DNA of 24,236 nucleotides, from positions 1-24,236 of the forward strand of contig SICB01000005.1 of the NCBI GenBank assembly GCA_009691555.1, in the 5' to 3' direction. Shown here piece after piece: positions 7,513 through 15,260 of the stretch. Under the pieces are notes generated by a model. The model was not told the DNA's origin. It searched no databases and worked only from the letters and a program-made list of their open reading frames with translations. Every line of letters starts with the position of its first letter. Position 1 is the first letter of the stretch. This DNA is from Patescibacteria group bacterium. GTDB lineage: Bacteria > Patescibacteriota > Saccharimonadia > CAILAD01 > BJGX01. A program made the position numbers and the translations under genes.

Positions 7513-8061
7513 ATGAATAGATTAATCAAAAAATACAACGAAGTAGTCCGCAAGGAGCTAACCAGCGACTTGGATATTTCTAATACTCACCAAATCCCGA
7601 AGATTGAAAAAATAGTCATCAACAGCGGCGTCGGTAAAGCCGTGGCCGATACCAAGCAGCTCGATATGGTTGTAGCCACTCTTGCCAAGATATCGGGCCA
7701 AAAACCAATCATTACCAAAGCCCAGCACAGTATCGCGACATTTAAACTGCGCGAAGGAATGCCTATCGGCACCAAGGTTACTTTGCGCGGCGAGAGAATG
7801 TATAGCTTCTTGGACCGCCTGATAGCAGTTGTGCTGCCCCGAACCCGAGATTTTCATGGTGTTAGTGCCAAGGCTTTCGACAAGAGTGGTAATTACAGCA
7901 TCGGCATCAAAGACCAGACCGTCTTCCCAGAAGTAGCCTACGAGGATGCGATGGTAATTCATGGGCTACAAATAACAATAGTAATAAGCGGCAACGATGC
8001 CAAAGCTAGCAAGATGCTTCTTGAAAAGCTAGGTATGCCGTTCGAGAAAGGAGCGAAGTAA
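7513..8061 (+). CDS. rplE: 50S ribosomal protein L5
   Basis: A 182-residue central-protuberance protein that binds 5S rRNA and contacts P-site tRNA. Family markers are VINSGVGKAVAD, GQKPIITKAQHSIATFKLREGMPIG and the C-terminal VFPE followed later by MPF. Length is close to the usual 179. The stop overlaps the rpsN start (TAATG). Confidence 0.98.
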   Translation: MNRLIKKYNEVVRKELTSDLDISNTHQIPKIEKIVINSGVGKAVADTKQLDMVVATLAKISGQKPIITKAQHSIATFKLREGMPIGTKVTLRGERMYSFLDRLIAVVLPRTRDFHGVSAKAFDKSGNYSIGIKDQTVFPEVAYEDAMVIHGLQITIVISGNDAKASKMLLEKLGMPFEKGAK

Positions 8062-8330
8062 TGGCCCGAAAAGCATTGATCCAACGAGAGATAAAAAGAC
8101 AAAAATTAGCAGCTAAATTTGCCACCAAGCGCGCTCAACTTCGAGCGGACGGCAACCTAGAGGGCTTGGCAAAATTGCCTCGCAATTCTAACCCTAATCG
8201 CCAGCGTAATCGCTGCGTGATAACTGGTCGGCCAAGAGGCTACATTGGTAAGTTCGGTTTGAGCAGATTAACCTTCCGCGAATATGCCTCAAAGGGGCAA
8301 ATTCCTGGCGTAACTAAATCGAGCTGGTAG
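8061..8330 (+). CDS. rpsN: 30S ribosomal protein S14, zinc-free form
   Basis: An 89-residue head protein. The C-terminal half NRCVITGRPRGYIGKFGLSR is diagnostic. Only one Cys is present and the CxxC zinc ribbon of the short 61-residue form is absent, so this is the long zinc-independent (C-minus) type. rpsH follows after 12 bp carrying a GGAG site. Confidence 0.96.
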   Translation: MARKALIQREIKRQKLAAKFATKRAQLRADGNLEGLAKLPRNSNPNRQRNRCVITGRPRGYIGKFGLSRLTFREYASKGQIPGVTKSSW

Positions 8331-8342
8331 GAGAAAGATAAT

Positions 8343-8729
8343 ATGATTACAACAGATCCAATCGCAGATATGCTAACAAGAATACGAAACGGAATTATGT
8401 CCGGTAAGGGCGAGGTTATCATGCCACATTCGAAGCTTAAAGCAGCTATCGCCGAAATTCTCCACTCCAACGGCTACCTCGGCAAAGTATCGGTCATTGA
8501 GCTTGGAGGCTTCAAGCAACTCAGCATGCACCTAGATGGCGAATCGCAGCCCGAAAGCTTGGTTAGAGTTAGTAAGCCAGGTCGTCGAATTTATGCTAAA
8601 GCTGGTGAAATACCAACCGTCCGAACCGGACGAGGCATAGTAATAGTTTCTACTCCTGTCGGAATCATGACTGGCAAAGAAGCCCGAAAAAAAGGAATTG
8701 GCGGCGAGCTAATTTGTAAGGTGTACTAA
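8343..8729 (+). CDS. rpsH: 30S ribosomal protein S8
   Basis: A 128-residue protein that organises the central domain of 16S rRNA. It begins with DPIADMLTRIRNG and ends with GRGIVIVSTPVGIMTGKEARKKGIGGELICKVY-like text, as in the family. In E. coli S8 represses the spc part of the operon at L5. No matching target structure was identified here. The next gene starts 1 bp after the stop. Confidence 0.97.
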   Translation: MITTDPIADMLTRIRNGIMSGKGEVIMPHSKLKAAIAEILHSNGYLGKVSVIELGGFKQLSMHLDGESQPESLVRVSKPGRRIYAKAGEIPTVRTGRGIVIVSTPVGIMTGKEARKKGIGGELICKVY

Positions 8730-8730
8730 G

Positions 8731-9279
8731 ATGAGTAGAATCGGCAGACAACCAATACTAGTATCTGAAGGAGTTGAAGTATCGATTGTGGGCAATCTAG
8801 TGACGGTCAAAGGTCCTAAAGGGGAGCTTCGCAATAAGGTCTTAAAAGGCTTCGAAGTGACCCAGAAAGACAATCTCATCACGGTCGCTCAAAAAGTAAT
8901 CAACCCAGATACCCAAAAACAGTTTGGCCTCCAAAGAACCCTAATTGCCAACATGATTATCGGAGTATCTGAAGGCTTTTTAAAAGAACTCGAAATTAAT
9001 GGCGTCGGCTTCAGAGCCCAAATGAAGGGCAGCGTGCTTGAAATGACCCTAGGATTCTCGCACCCAATCCTCTATACCCCACGAGAAGGTGTTGTCGTTA
9101 GCGTCAACCAAAACATCATTACCGTTACGGGTTATGACAAACAGCAGGTTGGTGAAACCGCCGCTAATATCAGAATGTTTAAAAAACCAGAGCCTTATAA
9201 AGGCAAAGGCATCAAGTATGTCGGTGAGCATATCCGTCGCAAGGCAGGTAAGACCGCCGCTAAGGGAGGTACAGAATGA
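8731..9279 (+). CDS. rplF: 50S ribosomal protein L6
   Basis: A 182-residue protein near the GTPase-associated centre. It consists of two similar alpha/beta domains. MSRIGRQPI at the start and the C-terminal signature PEPYKGKGIKYVGEHIRRKAGK (about 150-172) are diagnostic. The last four bases overlap rplR (ATGA). Confidence 0.98.
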   Translation: MSRIGRQPILVSEGVEVSIVGNLVTVKGPKGELRNKVLKGFEVTQKDNLITVAQKVINPDTQKQFGLQRTLIANMIIGVSEGFLKELEINGVGFRAQMKGSVLEMTLGFSHPILYTPREGVVVSVNQNIITVTGYDKQQVGETAANIRMFKKPEPYKGKGIKYVGEHIRRKAGKTAAKGGTE

Positions 9280-9611
9280 GAAATATCAAATCAGTTCGTA
9301 GAATTCGCGCTAAAGTATCTGGTACTCCAGCTCGACCAAGACTCTGTTTGGCCGTATCTTTAACGAACCTCAGAGCCCAGCTAATAGATGATGTCAGTGC
9401 CAAGACAATCGCCTCGGCAACTACCATATCCAACAAAGACCTCAAAGGCAAATCATTGACCCAAAAAGCCGAATGGCTCGGTGCTCAAATAGCCGAACAG
9501 GGCAAAAAAGCTAAAATTAAAAATGTAGTTTTTGACAGAGGGGGTAAAATTTATCATGGCAGAGTTAAGGCTTTCGCGGAATCAGCCCGCGCGGCAGGAT
9601 TGGAGTTTTAG
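9276..9611 (+). CDS. rplR: 50S ribosomal protein L18
   Basis: A 111-residue 5S-rRNA-binding protein of the central protuberance. RIRAKVSGTPARPRLCLAVSLTN matches the RNA-binding core, and FDRGGKIYHGRVKAFAESARAAGLEF is the typical C-terminus. The basic N-terminal arm is short. It overlaps rplF by four bases, and rpsE starts directly after the stop. Confidence 0.96.
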   Translation: MRNIKSVRRIRAKVSGTPARPRLCLAVSLTNLRAQLIDDVSAKTIASATTISNKDLKGKSLTQKAEWLGAQIAEQGKKAKIKNVVFDRGGKIYHGRVKAFAESARAAGLEF

Positions 9612-10109
9612 ATGAATAACAATAGTCAATTTGGCAGAACTAATCCTCGTGAAGCATCCGAATTCGATGAGCGAATTATTGCTTTAGATCGTGTGACCCG
9701 CGTAGTTAAGGGAGGCCGTCGCTTCAGATTCAGAGCCACAGCTGTGGTTGGAGATGGTAAGGGCAAGGTTGGAATTGGAGTCGGTAAGGGCAAGGACGCC
9801 CCAGCTTCGATTCAAAAAGCCATCGCTCGAGGCAAAAAAGCAATGGTTCAATTTGAACTTAAAGGCACAACCATACCTCACGAGGTGCAGGTTTCTTCTG
9901 GTGGGGCAGTCGTATTTATGAAGCCCGCCCGCCCAGGAACCGGCGTAATCGCCGGTGGTGCTGTGCGTGCCGTCCTCGAAGCCGCCGGCGTCAAGGATGT
10001 ACTCACCAAGTCACTCGGCTCAACTAACAAAATCAACAACTCGTACGCCACAATTGAGGCGCTCGCCCAACTCAAGGGTCTACCAAAAGTTACTAAGGAG
10101 TCAAAATAA
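9612..10109 (+). CDS. rpsE: 30S ribosomal protein S5
   Basis: A 165-residue protein at the mRNA entry channel that affects decoding accuracy. The double-stranded RNA-binding fold is marked by VTRVVKGGRRFRFRATAVVGD (about 28-48) and VGIGVGKGKDAP. The C-terminal domain carries ARPGTGVIAGGAVRAVLEAAGV. Its stop overlaps the rplO ATG by one base, leaving no room for rpmD (L30), which usually sits between them. Confidence 0.98.
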   Translation: MNNNSQFGRTNPREASEFDERIIALDRVTRVVKGGRRFRFRATAVVGDGKGKVGIGVGKGKDAPASIQKAIARGKKAMVQFELKGTTIPHEVQVSSGGAVVFMKPARPGTGVIAGGAVRAVLEAAGVKDVLTKSLGSTNKINNSYATIEALAQLKGLPKVTKESK

Positions 10110-10606
10110 TGAAAGTTCATGAATTAAAAACCACCAAAACCAAATCCGATAGGCGTTTGGGTCGTGGTATTAGCGCTGGTCAGGGTAAAACCGCCGGTCG
10201 TGGTACAAAAGGTCAGAACTCTCGAACCGGTAGCAAGTTTAAACCCGGCTTCGAGGGCGGACAAACCAAGCTTGCCCAACGATTGCCAAAGGCCCGAGGC
10301 TTTAATTCGTATAACAGAAAAGAGTATCAAGTAATCAACCTGGACGATATCCAGACGCTTGGCAAAAAGACTGTCGACGCCTCTGTGCTGGCTAAAGCTG
10401 GCCTAATCCGAAAAGCCAATCAGCCCTTGAAGCTGCTCGGAGATGGTACAATTGTTCTTGCAGTAACCATCACTGTCGATAAAGCTTCAAAGTCTGCCGT
10501 TGAAGCAGTTCAAAAAGCTGGCGGCAAGGTAGTCATTAAAACCAGAACCGAAAAAGAACCCCGAGAAAAGGCAATCGAAGCGAACAATACCAAGAAGACC
10601 AAGTAA
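10109..10606 (+). CDS. rplO: 50S ribosomal protein L15
   Basis: A 165-residue late-assembly protein. The Gly- and Arg-rich N-terminal tail (RRLGRGISAGQGKTAGRGTKGQNSR, about 16-40) is characteristic, followed by KFKPGFEGGQTKLAQRLPKARGF. The C-terminus has a Lys/Glu-rich extension of about 20 residues. It is preceded by GGAG within the end of rpsE and followed 17 bp later by secY. Confidence 0.97.
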   Translation: MKVHELKTTKTKSDRRLGRGISAGQGKTAGRGTKGQNSRTGSKFKPGFEGGQTKLAQRLPKARGFNSYNRKEYQVINLDDIQTLGKKTVDASVLAKAGLIRKANQPLKLLGDGTIVLAVTITVDKASKSAVEAVQKAGGKVVIKTRTEKEPREKAIEANNTKKTK

Positions 10607-10623
10607 GTAGTAATTGGAGGTAA

Positions 10624-11940
10624 ATGAATAAAGAGACCTGGCGTCAATTATACAAAAACACCACTCTGCGCAAGCGATTGCTGGTGGTGCTTGTAGTCAT
10701 GGTCGCCTATAGTTTGCTCTCGCAAATTCCAGTACCAGTCGCCGACGGCGCAAAACTCCAGACATTTTTAACGAAGCTTTTTGAGTCTAATTCGGTACTC
10801 GGCTTTGTTAATTTGTTCTCTGGCGGAGCACTCTCCAGATTCTCCGTACTACTAATGGGTCTGGGCCCCTATATTAATGCTTCAATTATTATTCAGCTTT
10901 TAACTCAAGTTATTCCTAAGCTCGGCGCACTTTCGAAAGAGGGTGAGGCGGGTAGGAACAAAATCAACTACTACACCAGGCTACTGACTTTGCCGCTGGC
11001 AATAATTCAGTCCTTTGCAATGGTCGTATTGGTCAAAAATCTGTCTACCCAATCTGTCGGAATAGACCTGATCGGCAATCCAACAGTTTTCCAATGGGTC
11101 ATGATGGTATCTACCATTACTGCCGGCTCAATGCTGCTGATGTGGATGGGTGAGCTAATAACCGAAAAGGGTATCGGTAATGGCATCTCGATGATAATTT
11201 TATTTGGAATCGTAGCTAGCCTGCCTGCTACCATGGCATCGCAGTTCGCCCTCGTACAGTCTGACCCTACCAAGATAGCAAGCATTATTTTTATATTAGC
11301 CGCAGCTATTGCATCGATAGTATTTATTGTTTATCTCAACGAAGGCCAACGCAACATTCCTGTCTCATACGCTCGCAGAATGACCAACACCAAGTCTTAT
11401 GGCGGTGTCGATACTCATTTGCCTCTGAGGGTCATTACAGCCGGAGTTATACCAATCATATTTGCACTGGCATTTTTGTCGATACCAACCTTCATGGGCC
11501 AGCTATTCACTAGCGCCAACACTGCTTGGGTGGCTAATTTTGCTCAAAAACTAACCACCATTTTTTCTCCTACGAGCTGGGTTTATGCCATCACCTACTT
11601 CGTGCTGGTGGTTGCATTTACTTACTTTTACACAGCAATCATCTTCAAACCCGACGAAATAGCCGAAAACCTTCAAAAACAAGGTGGCTTCATACCAGGT
11701 GTCAGGCCGGGCGAAGAGACTTCCAAGTATCTCAAAACTATTATCACTCGAATTACCTTTACGGGCTCCCTCGGGCTCGGTATCGTAGCTCTACTGCCAT
11801 TCGTGATGGAAACCGTCTTTAAAACCTCCCAGGCCATCACAATAGGCGGAACGAGCTTACTTATTATCGTGGCTGTGATTATCGAGACCGTCAAACAACT
11901 TAAATCGATGGTACTAATGGCGACTTATGAAAAATACTAA
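10624..11940 (+). CDS. secY: Preprotein translocase subunit SecY
   Basis: The 438-residue channel of the Sec translocon in the cytoplasmic membrane. About ten hydrophobic segments are spread along the protein. Family landmarks are QIPVPVAD in the first periplasmic part, MGLGPYINASIIIQLL (second segment), ERGIGNG-like EKGIGNGISMIILFGI, and the cytoplasmic loop RPGEETSKYL (about 362). The start is set by TTGGAGG, 4 nt before ATG. adk and map, which follow secY in many bacteria, are missing. A promoter and infA come next. Confidence 0.98.
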   Translation: MNKETWRQLYKNTTLRKRLLVVLVVMVAYSLLSQIPVPVADGAKLQTFLTKLFESNSVLGFVNLFSGGALSRFSVLLMGLGPYINASIIIQLLTQVIPKLGALSKEGEAGRNKINYYTRLLTLPLAIIQSFAMVVLVKNLSTQSVGIDLIGNPTVFQWVMMVSTITAGSMLLMWMGELITEKGIGNGISMIILFGIVASLPATMASQFALVQSDPTKIASIIFILAAAIASIVFIVYLNEGQRNIPVSYARRMTNTKSYGGVDTHLPLRVITAGVIPIIFALAFLSIPTFMGQLFTSANTAWVANFAQKLTTIFSPTSWVYAITYFVLVVAFTYFYTAIIFKPDEIAENLQKQGGFIPGVRPGEETSKYLKTIITRITFTGSLGLGIVALLPFVMETVFKTSQAITIGGTSLLIIVAVIIETVKQLKSMVLMATYEKY

Positions 11941-11967
11941 TAACTACCATTTTGGGCCAGAAAAGCC

Positions 11968-11996
11968 TTTACAGATGAGCCAATCTCGTCTATAAT
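11968..11996 (+). promoter_or_regulatory. Internal promoter before infA
   Basis: The -35 TTTACA (11968-11973), an exact 17-bp spacer and a perfect -10 TATAAT (11991-11996). The start of transcription is expected near 12003. TTACA-TCT-TGTAA (11996-12008), a 5-bp inverted repeat, straddles that point and could be an operator. The promoter would let infA, rpmJ, rpsM/K/D, rpoA, rplQ, rplM and rpsI be made independently of the upstream half. Confidence 0.8.
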
Positions 11997-12017
11997 TACA
12001 TCTTGTAACTTTAATCT

Positions 12018-12239
12018 ATGGCAAATACAAAGGAAGTAATCGAAGTCGAGGGTAGCGTTATTGAAGCGCTGCCTAATGCACACTTCAAGGTCGAACTTGA
12101 AAATGGGCATGTAATTTTGGCACACATTTCTGGTAAGATGCGCATGCATTACATCAAGATACTGCCAGGAGACAGGGTAACGATCGAGATGACGCCTTAT
12201 GACTTGTCAAAGGGTCGAATCACTTTTCGACATAAGTAG
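12018..12239 (+). CDS. infA: Translation initiation factor IF-1
   Basis: A 73-residue single OB-fold protein that occupies the A site of the 30S subunit during initiation. VIEALPNAHFKVELENGHVILAHISGKMRMHYIKILPGDRV matches IF-1 through its whole length, and the C-terminus GRITFRHK is typical. There is no Shine-Dalgarno before the ATG; the short leader from the internal promoter is about 15 nt. It precedes rpmJ by 9 bp. Confidence 0.98.
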   Translation: MANTKEVIEVEGSVIEALPNAHFKVELENGHVILAHISGKMRMHYIKILPGDRVTIEMTPYDLSKGRITFRHK

Positions 12240-12248
12240 GAGAATATT

Positions 12249-12362
12249 TTGAAAGTTCGCGCCGGAGTCAAAAAAATCTGTTCAAAATGCAAAATCGTCG
12301 TACGCAAACGGGTCGTACGAGTTATTTGCGATAACCCTAAACACAAGCAGAGGCAGGGCTAA
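12249..12362 (+). CDS. rpmJ: 50S ribosomal protein L36 (TTG start)
   Basis: A 37-residue zinc-binding protein of the large subunit. The reading MKVRAGVKKICSKCK..VICDNPKHKQRQG is full-length L36. The zinc ligands Cys11, Cys14, Cys27 and His32 are all present (C-plus form). The start codon is TTG at 12249, supported by AGGAG at 12238-12242 with a 6-nt spacer; no ATG is available. The stop overlaps the rpsM ATG by one base. The short length and rare start make this gene easy to miss. Confidence 0.95.
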   Translation: MKVRAGVKKICSKCKIVVRKRVVRVICDNPKHKQRQG

Positions 12363-12748
12363 TGGCTCGTATCGCCGGAACCAACATCCCGACCGAAAAG
12401 CGTCTAGAAGTTTCTTTGACCTACGTTTATGGAGTCGGGCTCAAGACGAGTCAAAAAATACTTAAAAATCTTAGCATCGACCCCAATCAACGAGTTAAAG
12501 ATGTATCAGAGTCAGATCTAACAAAAATCCGAGAATACATCGACAAAAACCTTATAGTAGAAGCCGATTTGTCGCGTATTGTTAGTGGTAACGTCAAGCG
12601 CCTAAAAGAAATTAAGGCCTACCGAGGTTTGCGTCACAGCGCCGGATTACCATCAAGAGGCCAACGGACCAAGACCAACGCCCGAACCAAACGAGGCCGC
12701 AAGGTAACCGTCGGAAGTGGTCGCAAAAAGTCAGCAGCTAAAACTTAA
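12362..12748 (+). CDS. rpsM: 30S ribosomal protein S13
   Basis: A 128-residue head protein contacting P-site tRNA and the 50S subunit. MARIAGTNIPTEKRLEVSLTYVYGVG is the classical N-terminus. The C-terminal tail has RGLRHSAGLPSRGQRTKTNARTKRG, then a basic end. Length is about ten residues above E. coli. It starts in the rpmJ stop and is followed by rpsK after 14 bp carrying AGAGG. Confidence 0.98.
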   Translation: MARIAGTNIPTEKRLEVSLTYVYGVGLKTSQKILKNLSIDPNQRVKDVSESDLTKIREYIDKNLIVEADLSRIVSGNVKRLKEIKAYRGLRHSAGLPSRGQRTKTNARTKRGRKVTVGSGRKKSAAKT

Positions 12749-12762
12749 CTAGAGGCAATAAT

Positions 12763-13155
12763 ATGAGCAAACCAGCAGTCAAAACCAGAAAAAAGAAACT
12801 AAAGCGCAATATATCCAAGGGTATAGTGCATATCCACTCTAGTTTTAATAACACCATTATTACCATCACAGACGAAAAAGGCGCAGTGCTTAGCTGGGCA
12901 TCGTCTGGATCAGCTGGCTTTAAGGGTTCGCGCAAAAGCACTCCTTACGCAGCCCAGATGGCAGCCGAAAAAGCCATTGGTGTTTGCAAGGACTTCTCGA
13001 TGAGCAATGTCGATGTCATCATTAAAGGCATCGGTGGTGGCCGAGAGAGTGCTATTCGAGCCCTCCAAGGCTCTGGTATTAGCGTTAACTCCATCAAGGA
13101 CGAGACTGGCATCCCGCACAACGGTTGCCGAGCCCGAAAGGCCAGGAGAGTCTAG
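12763..13155 (+). CDS. rpsK: 30S ribosomal protein S11
   Basis: A 130-residue platform protein near the mRNA exit and the SD helix. GIVHIHSSFNNTIITITD (about 20-37), SAGFKGSRKSTPYAAQMAAE and the C-terminal DETGIPHNGCRARKARRV are family signatures. It ends 2 bp before rpsD. Confidence 0.98.
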   Translation: MSKPAVKTRKKKLKRNISKGIVHIHSSFNNTIITITDEKGAVLSWASSGSAGFKGSRKSTPYAAQMAAEKAIGVCKDFSMSNVDVIIKGIGGGRESAIRALQGSGISVNSIKDETGIPHNGCRARKARRV

Positions 13156-13157
13156 CT

Positions 13158-13772
13158 ATGGCACGAAACCTAACCCCCGCTGCCAAGATTGCCCGCCGAG
13201 AAGGCGCCCACACTCACCCCAAGGCCGTCAAAGCTCTAACACGCCGTAATTATGCCCCTGGCCAGCACGGCCAGTCGCGTCGGCCAAAGCCTAGCGATTA
13301 CGCCCTGCAACTCAGAGAAAAACAAAAAACCAAGCGTTACTACGGCATTTTAGAGAAGCAATTCAGAAAATACGTCGAAAAAGCCGAAAAGATGCAAGGT
13401 GTAGCGGGCGAAAACCTACTTCAGTTGCTTGAACGCCGCCTCGACAATGTCATCTATCGGTTAGCAATTGCTCCATCCCGTCCCGCCGCTCGTCAGATTG
13501 TAACCCACGGCCACGTTATGCTAAATGGAAAAAGAGTCGACATCCCATCAATCATCGTCTCACCAGAAGACGAAATCACGATACGCGAAACCAGCCTCAA
13601 ATCCACTTATTTTGTTGCCCTCAAAGACAGTATTGATCCTAACCAAACTTTGCCCAGCTGGCTAAGCTTCGACCAGAAGAAGTTCAGCGCCAAAGTTACC
13701 GGATTGCCACTGCGCGAGGAACAAGACCAAGAGATTGAAGAGCAATTAATTATTGAGTATTACTCACGTTAA
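13158..13772 (+). CDS. rpsD: 30S ribosomal protein S4, zinc-free
   Basis: A 204-residue primary 16S-binding protein at the mRNA entry site. The S4 RNA-binding domain is at about 92-155 (ERRLDNVIYRLAIAPSRPAAR, then GHVMLNGKRVDIPS). There are no Cys residues, so this is the zinc-independent form. Start 13158 is preferred because GGAG at about 13143-13147 precedes it and MARNLTPAAKIARREG is the normal beginning. An upstream ATG at 13125 inside rpsK would add 11 unrelated residues. Confidence 0.97.
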   Translation: MARNLTPAAKIARREGAHTHPKAVKALTRRNYAPGQHGQSRRPKPSDYALQLREKQKTKRYYGILEKQFRKYVEKAEKMQGVAGENLLQLLERRLDNVIYRLAIAPSRPAARQIVTHGHVMLNGKRVDIPSIIVSPEDEITIRETSLKSTYFVALKDSIDPNQTLPSWLSFDQKKFSAKVTGLPLREEQDQEIEEQLIIEYYSR

Positions 13773-13788
13773 ATAATAAGGAGATCCA

Positions 13789-14730
13789 ATGTTATACGAT
13801 ATCAATTTGCCAGAATTAAAAGAAGAAAAAACAACCGATAACTCAGCTCAGTTTACGGTCGAGCCGCTGTATCCTGGATACGGCATGACCCTCGGTAATT
13901 CAATTCGTCGCGTATTGCTATCTAGCTTGGCAGGCAGCGCCATTACAGCTGTAAAAATCGAAGGCGTAAGCCACGAATTCTCAACCATTTCAGGAGTCCG
14001 TGAAGATATTATAGAAATCATTCTTAATCTCAAGCAAGTTCGCTTTATAAACCCCAACGAAGAGCCAACAATTCTTACTCTCAAAAAGGTTGGCGGAGTA
14101 GTGACAGCTGGTGATATCGCCAGCGTTAATGGCGTTGAAGTGGTCAACCCAAAGCTCGTGATTGCAAACCTAGACAATGCCAAATCAAAACTCGAAATGG
14201 AAATAGTCGTTGAACAAGGCCGAGGCTATGTTCCCGTCGAGAGCCAGAGCGGCGAAAAATTGCCAATCGGCATGATTGCAATCGACGCTATCTACACCCC
14301 CATTAGAAGGGTTCGATACAATGTCCAGAACACTCGCGTCGGACAAATGACCAACCTCGACAAGCTGGTTCTAGAAGTCGAAACAGACGGTACCATTACC
14401 CCACGAGAAGCCGTGATGCAAGCCGCCGAGGTCTTAGTTGGGCACTTCCAGGTGCTTGCCGGGCATGATGTTGTCTCAGTTGGTAGTGGCGGAATCATGA
14501 CGGCCTCTGAGCGAGCCGAAGCAGATATGGCTCAAATCGGCGTCGATGAAGTTAATTTCAGCCCCAGAACAGCCAACGCCCTAATGAACAATGATATCAA
14601 GACCATCAAAGACCTTATGGACCTCAGCTCGGCTGATCTTAAGGAGCTCAAAGGTTTTGGAGCCAAGGCCCAGGAAGAAGTAATAGATAAGCTCGCCGAA
14701 CTTGGCGTTAGCCAGGAGCCGATTGCCTAA
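13789..14730 (+). CDS. rpoA: DNA-directed RNA polymerase alpha subunit
   Basis: A 313-residue subunit that nucleates RNA polymerase assembly. The N-terminal dimerisation domain shows FTVEPLYPGYGMTLGNSIRRVLLSSLAG (about 22-49) and GEKLPIGMIAIDAIYTP (about 155). The C-terminal DNA- and activator-binding domain lies at about 250-313, with NALMNNDIKTIKDL and LKGFGAKAQEEVIDKL. Both domains are intact. AAGGAG lies 6 nt before ATG. Its stop codon sits in the loop of a hairpin (14721-14739). Confidence 0.98.
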   Translation: MLYDINLPELKEEKTTDNSAQFTVEPLYPGYGMTLGNSIRRVLLSSLAGSAITAVKIEGVSHEFSTISGVREDIIEIILNLKQVRFINPNEEPTILTLKKVGGVVTAGDIASVNGVEVVNPKLVIANLDNAKSKLEMEIVVEQGRGYVPVESQSGEKLPIGMIAIDAIYTPIRRVRYNVQNTRVGQMTNLDKLVLEVETDGTITPREAVMQAAEVLVGHFQVLAGHDVVSVGSGGIMTASERAEADMAQIGVDEVNFSPRTANALMNNDIKTIKDLMDLSSADLKELKGFGAKAQEEVIDKLAELGVSQEPIA

Positions 14731-14739
14731 AAGGCAATC
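14721..14739 (+). other. Hairpin enclosing the rpoA stop codon
   Basis: GATTGCC and GGCAATC form a perfect 7-bp stem with loop TAAAA, and the rpoA stop TAA is the first part of the loop. No T tract follows, so it is not a standard terminator. rplQ begins 23 nt later without a clear SD site, so the hairpin may tune coupling or be an RNA-processing site. Function is inference. Confidence 0.6.
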
Positions 14740-14762
14740 AGGATAATTAGAAAGACCATACC

Positions 14763-15260
14763 ATGCATCGACACAGTAACATCGGAAAGAAGTTCTCAAG
14801 AGCCGCCGCCCCACGCCGGGCGCTAATGCGTGGCTTGGTCGACTCACTAATCCTCTATGAACGAATCGAAACTACCGAAATCAAAGCCAAAGAGCTGGCC
14901 CGCATCTTCGATAAGCTCGTTACTAAAGCAAAAAAGCAAGACCTACATAATTATCGTCAGATAATGAGCACTACCATCAACCCAATCGCAGCCGAAAAAT
15001 TAAATACCGACCTAGTAAATGGTTTCCAGGGCCGAGATAGCGGTTACACCCGAGTCATTAAGACCGGCAAAAGATTGGGGGACGGAGCCGAAATGGCAGT
15101 TATTGAGCTTATATTAGATGCCGACTACAAGCCTAAGGCCCCACAAGTCGCAGCAAAAAAGTCCACTAAGAAAAAATCAGAGCCTAAGAAAGCAGCTGTT
15201 AAGCCAACCGTTAAGGCTAAAGCTGCCGCTATCGCTAGCTCAAAAGGAGCAACCAAATGA
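14763..15260 (+). CDS. rplQ: 50S ribosomal protein L17 with long basic tail
   Basis: A 165-residue large-subunit protein. The N-terminus MHRHSNIGKKFSRAAAPRRALMRGLVDSL and the segment GRDSGYTRVIKTGKRLGDGAEMAVIEL are diagnostic. The core ends near residue 120. About 45 further residues are almost only Lys, Ala, Ser, Thr, Pro and Val, an extension absent from E. coli L17 (127 residues). I see no good Shine-Dalgarno in the 32-bp gap after rpoA. It overlaps rplM by four bases. Confidence 0.96.
   Translation: MHRHSNIGKKFSRAAAPRRALMRGLVDSLILYERIETTEIKAKELARIFDKLVTKAKKQDLHNYRQIMSTTINPIAAEKLNTDLVNGFQGRDSGYTRVIKTGKRLGDGAEMAVIELILDADYKPKAPQVAAKKSTKKKSEPKKAAVKPTVKAKAAAIASSKGATK

Noticed and set aside
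7558..7962. 134-residue minus-strand reading frame over rplE
   Set aside because: It is antisense to a clear L5 gene, has no recognisable domain or ribosome site, and reflects codon bias of the sense gene.
10107..10110. Search for rpmD (L30) between rpsE and rplO
   Set aside because: The genes overlap by one base, so no L30 gene can be here.
13125..13157. Longer S4 reading from an ATG inside rpsK
   Set aside because: The eleven residues are out-of-frame S11 sequence, and MARNL at 13158 is the normal S4 start with GGAG upstream.
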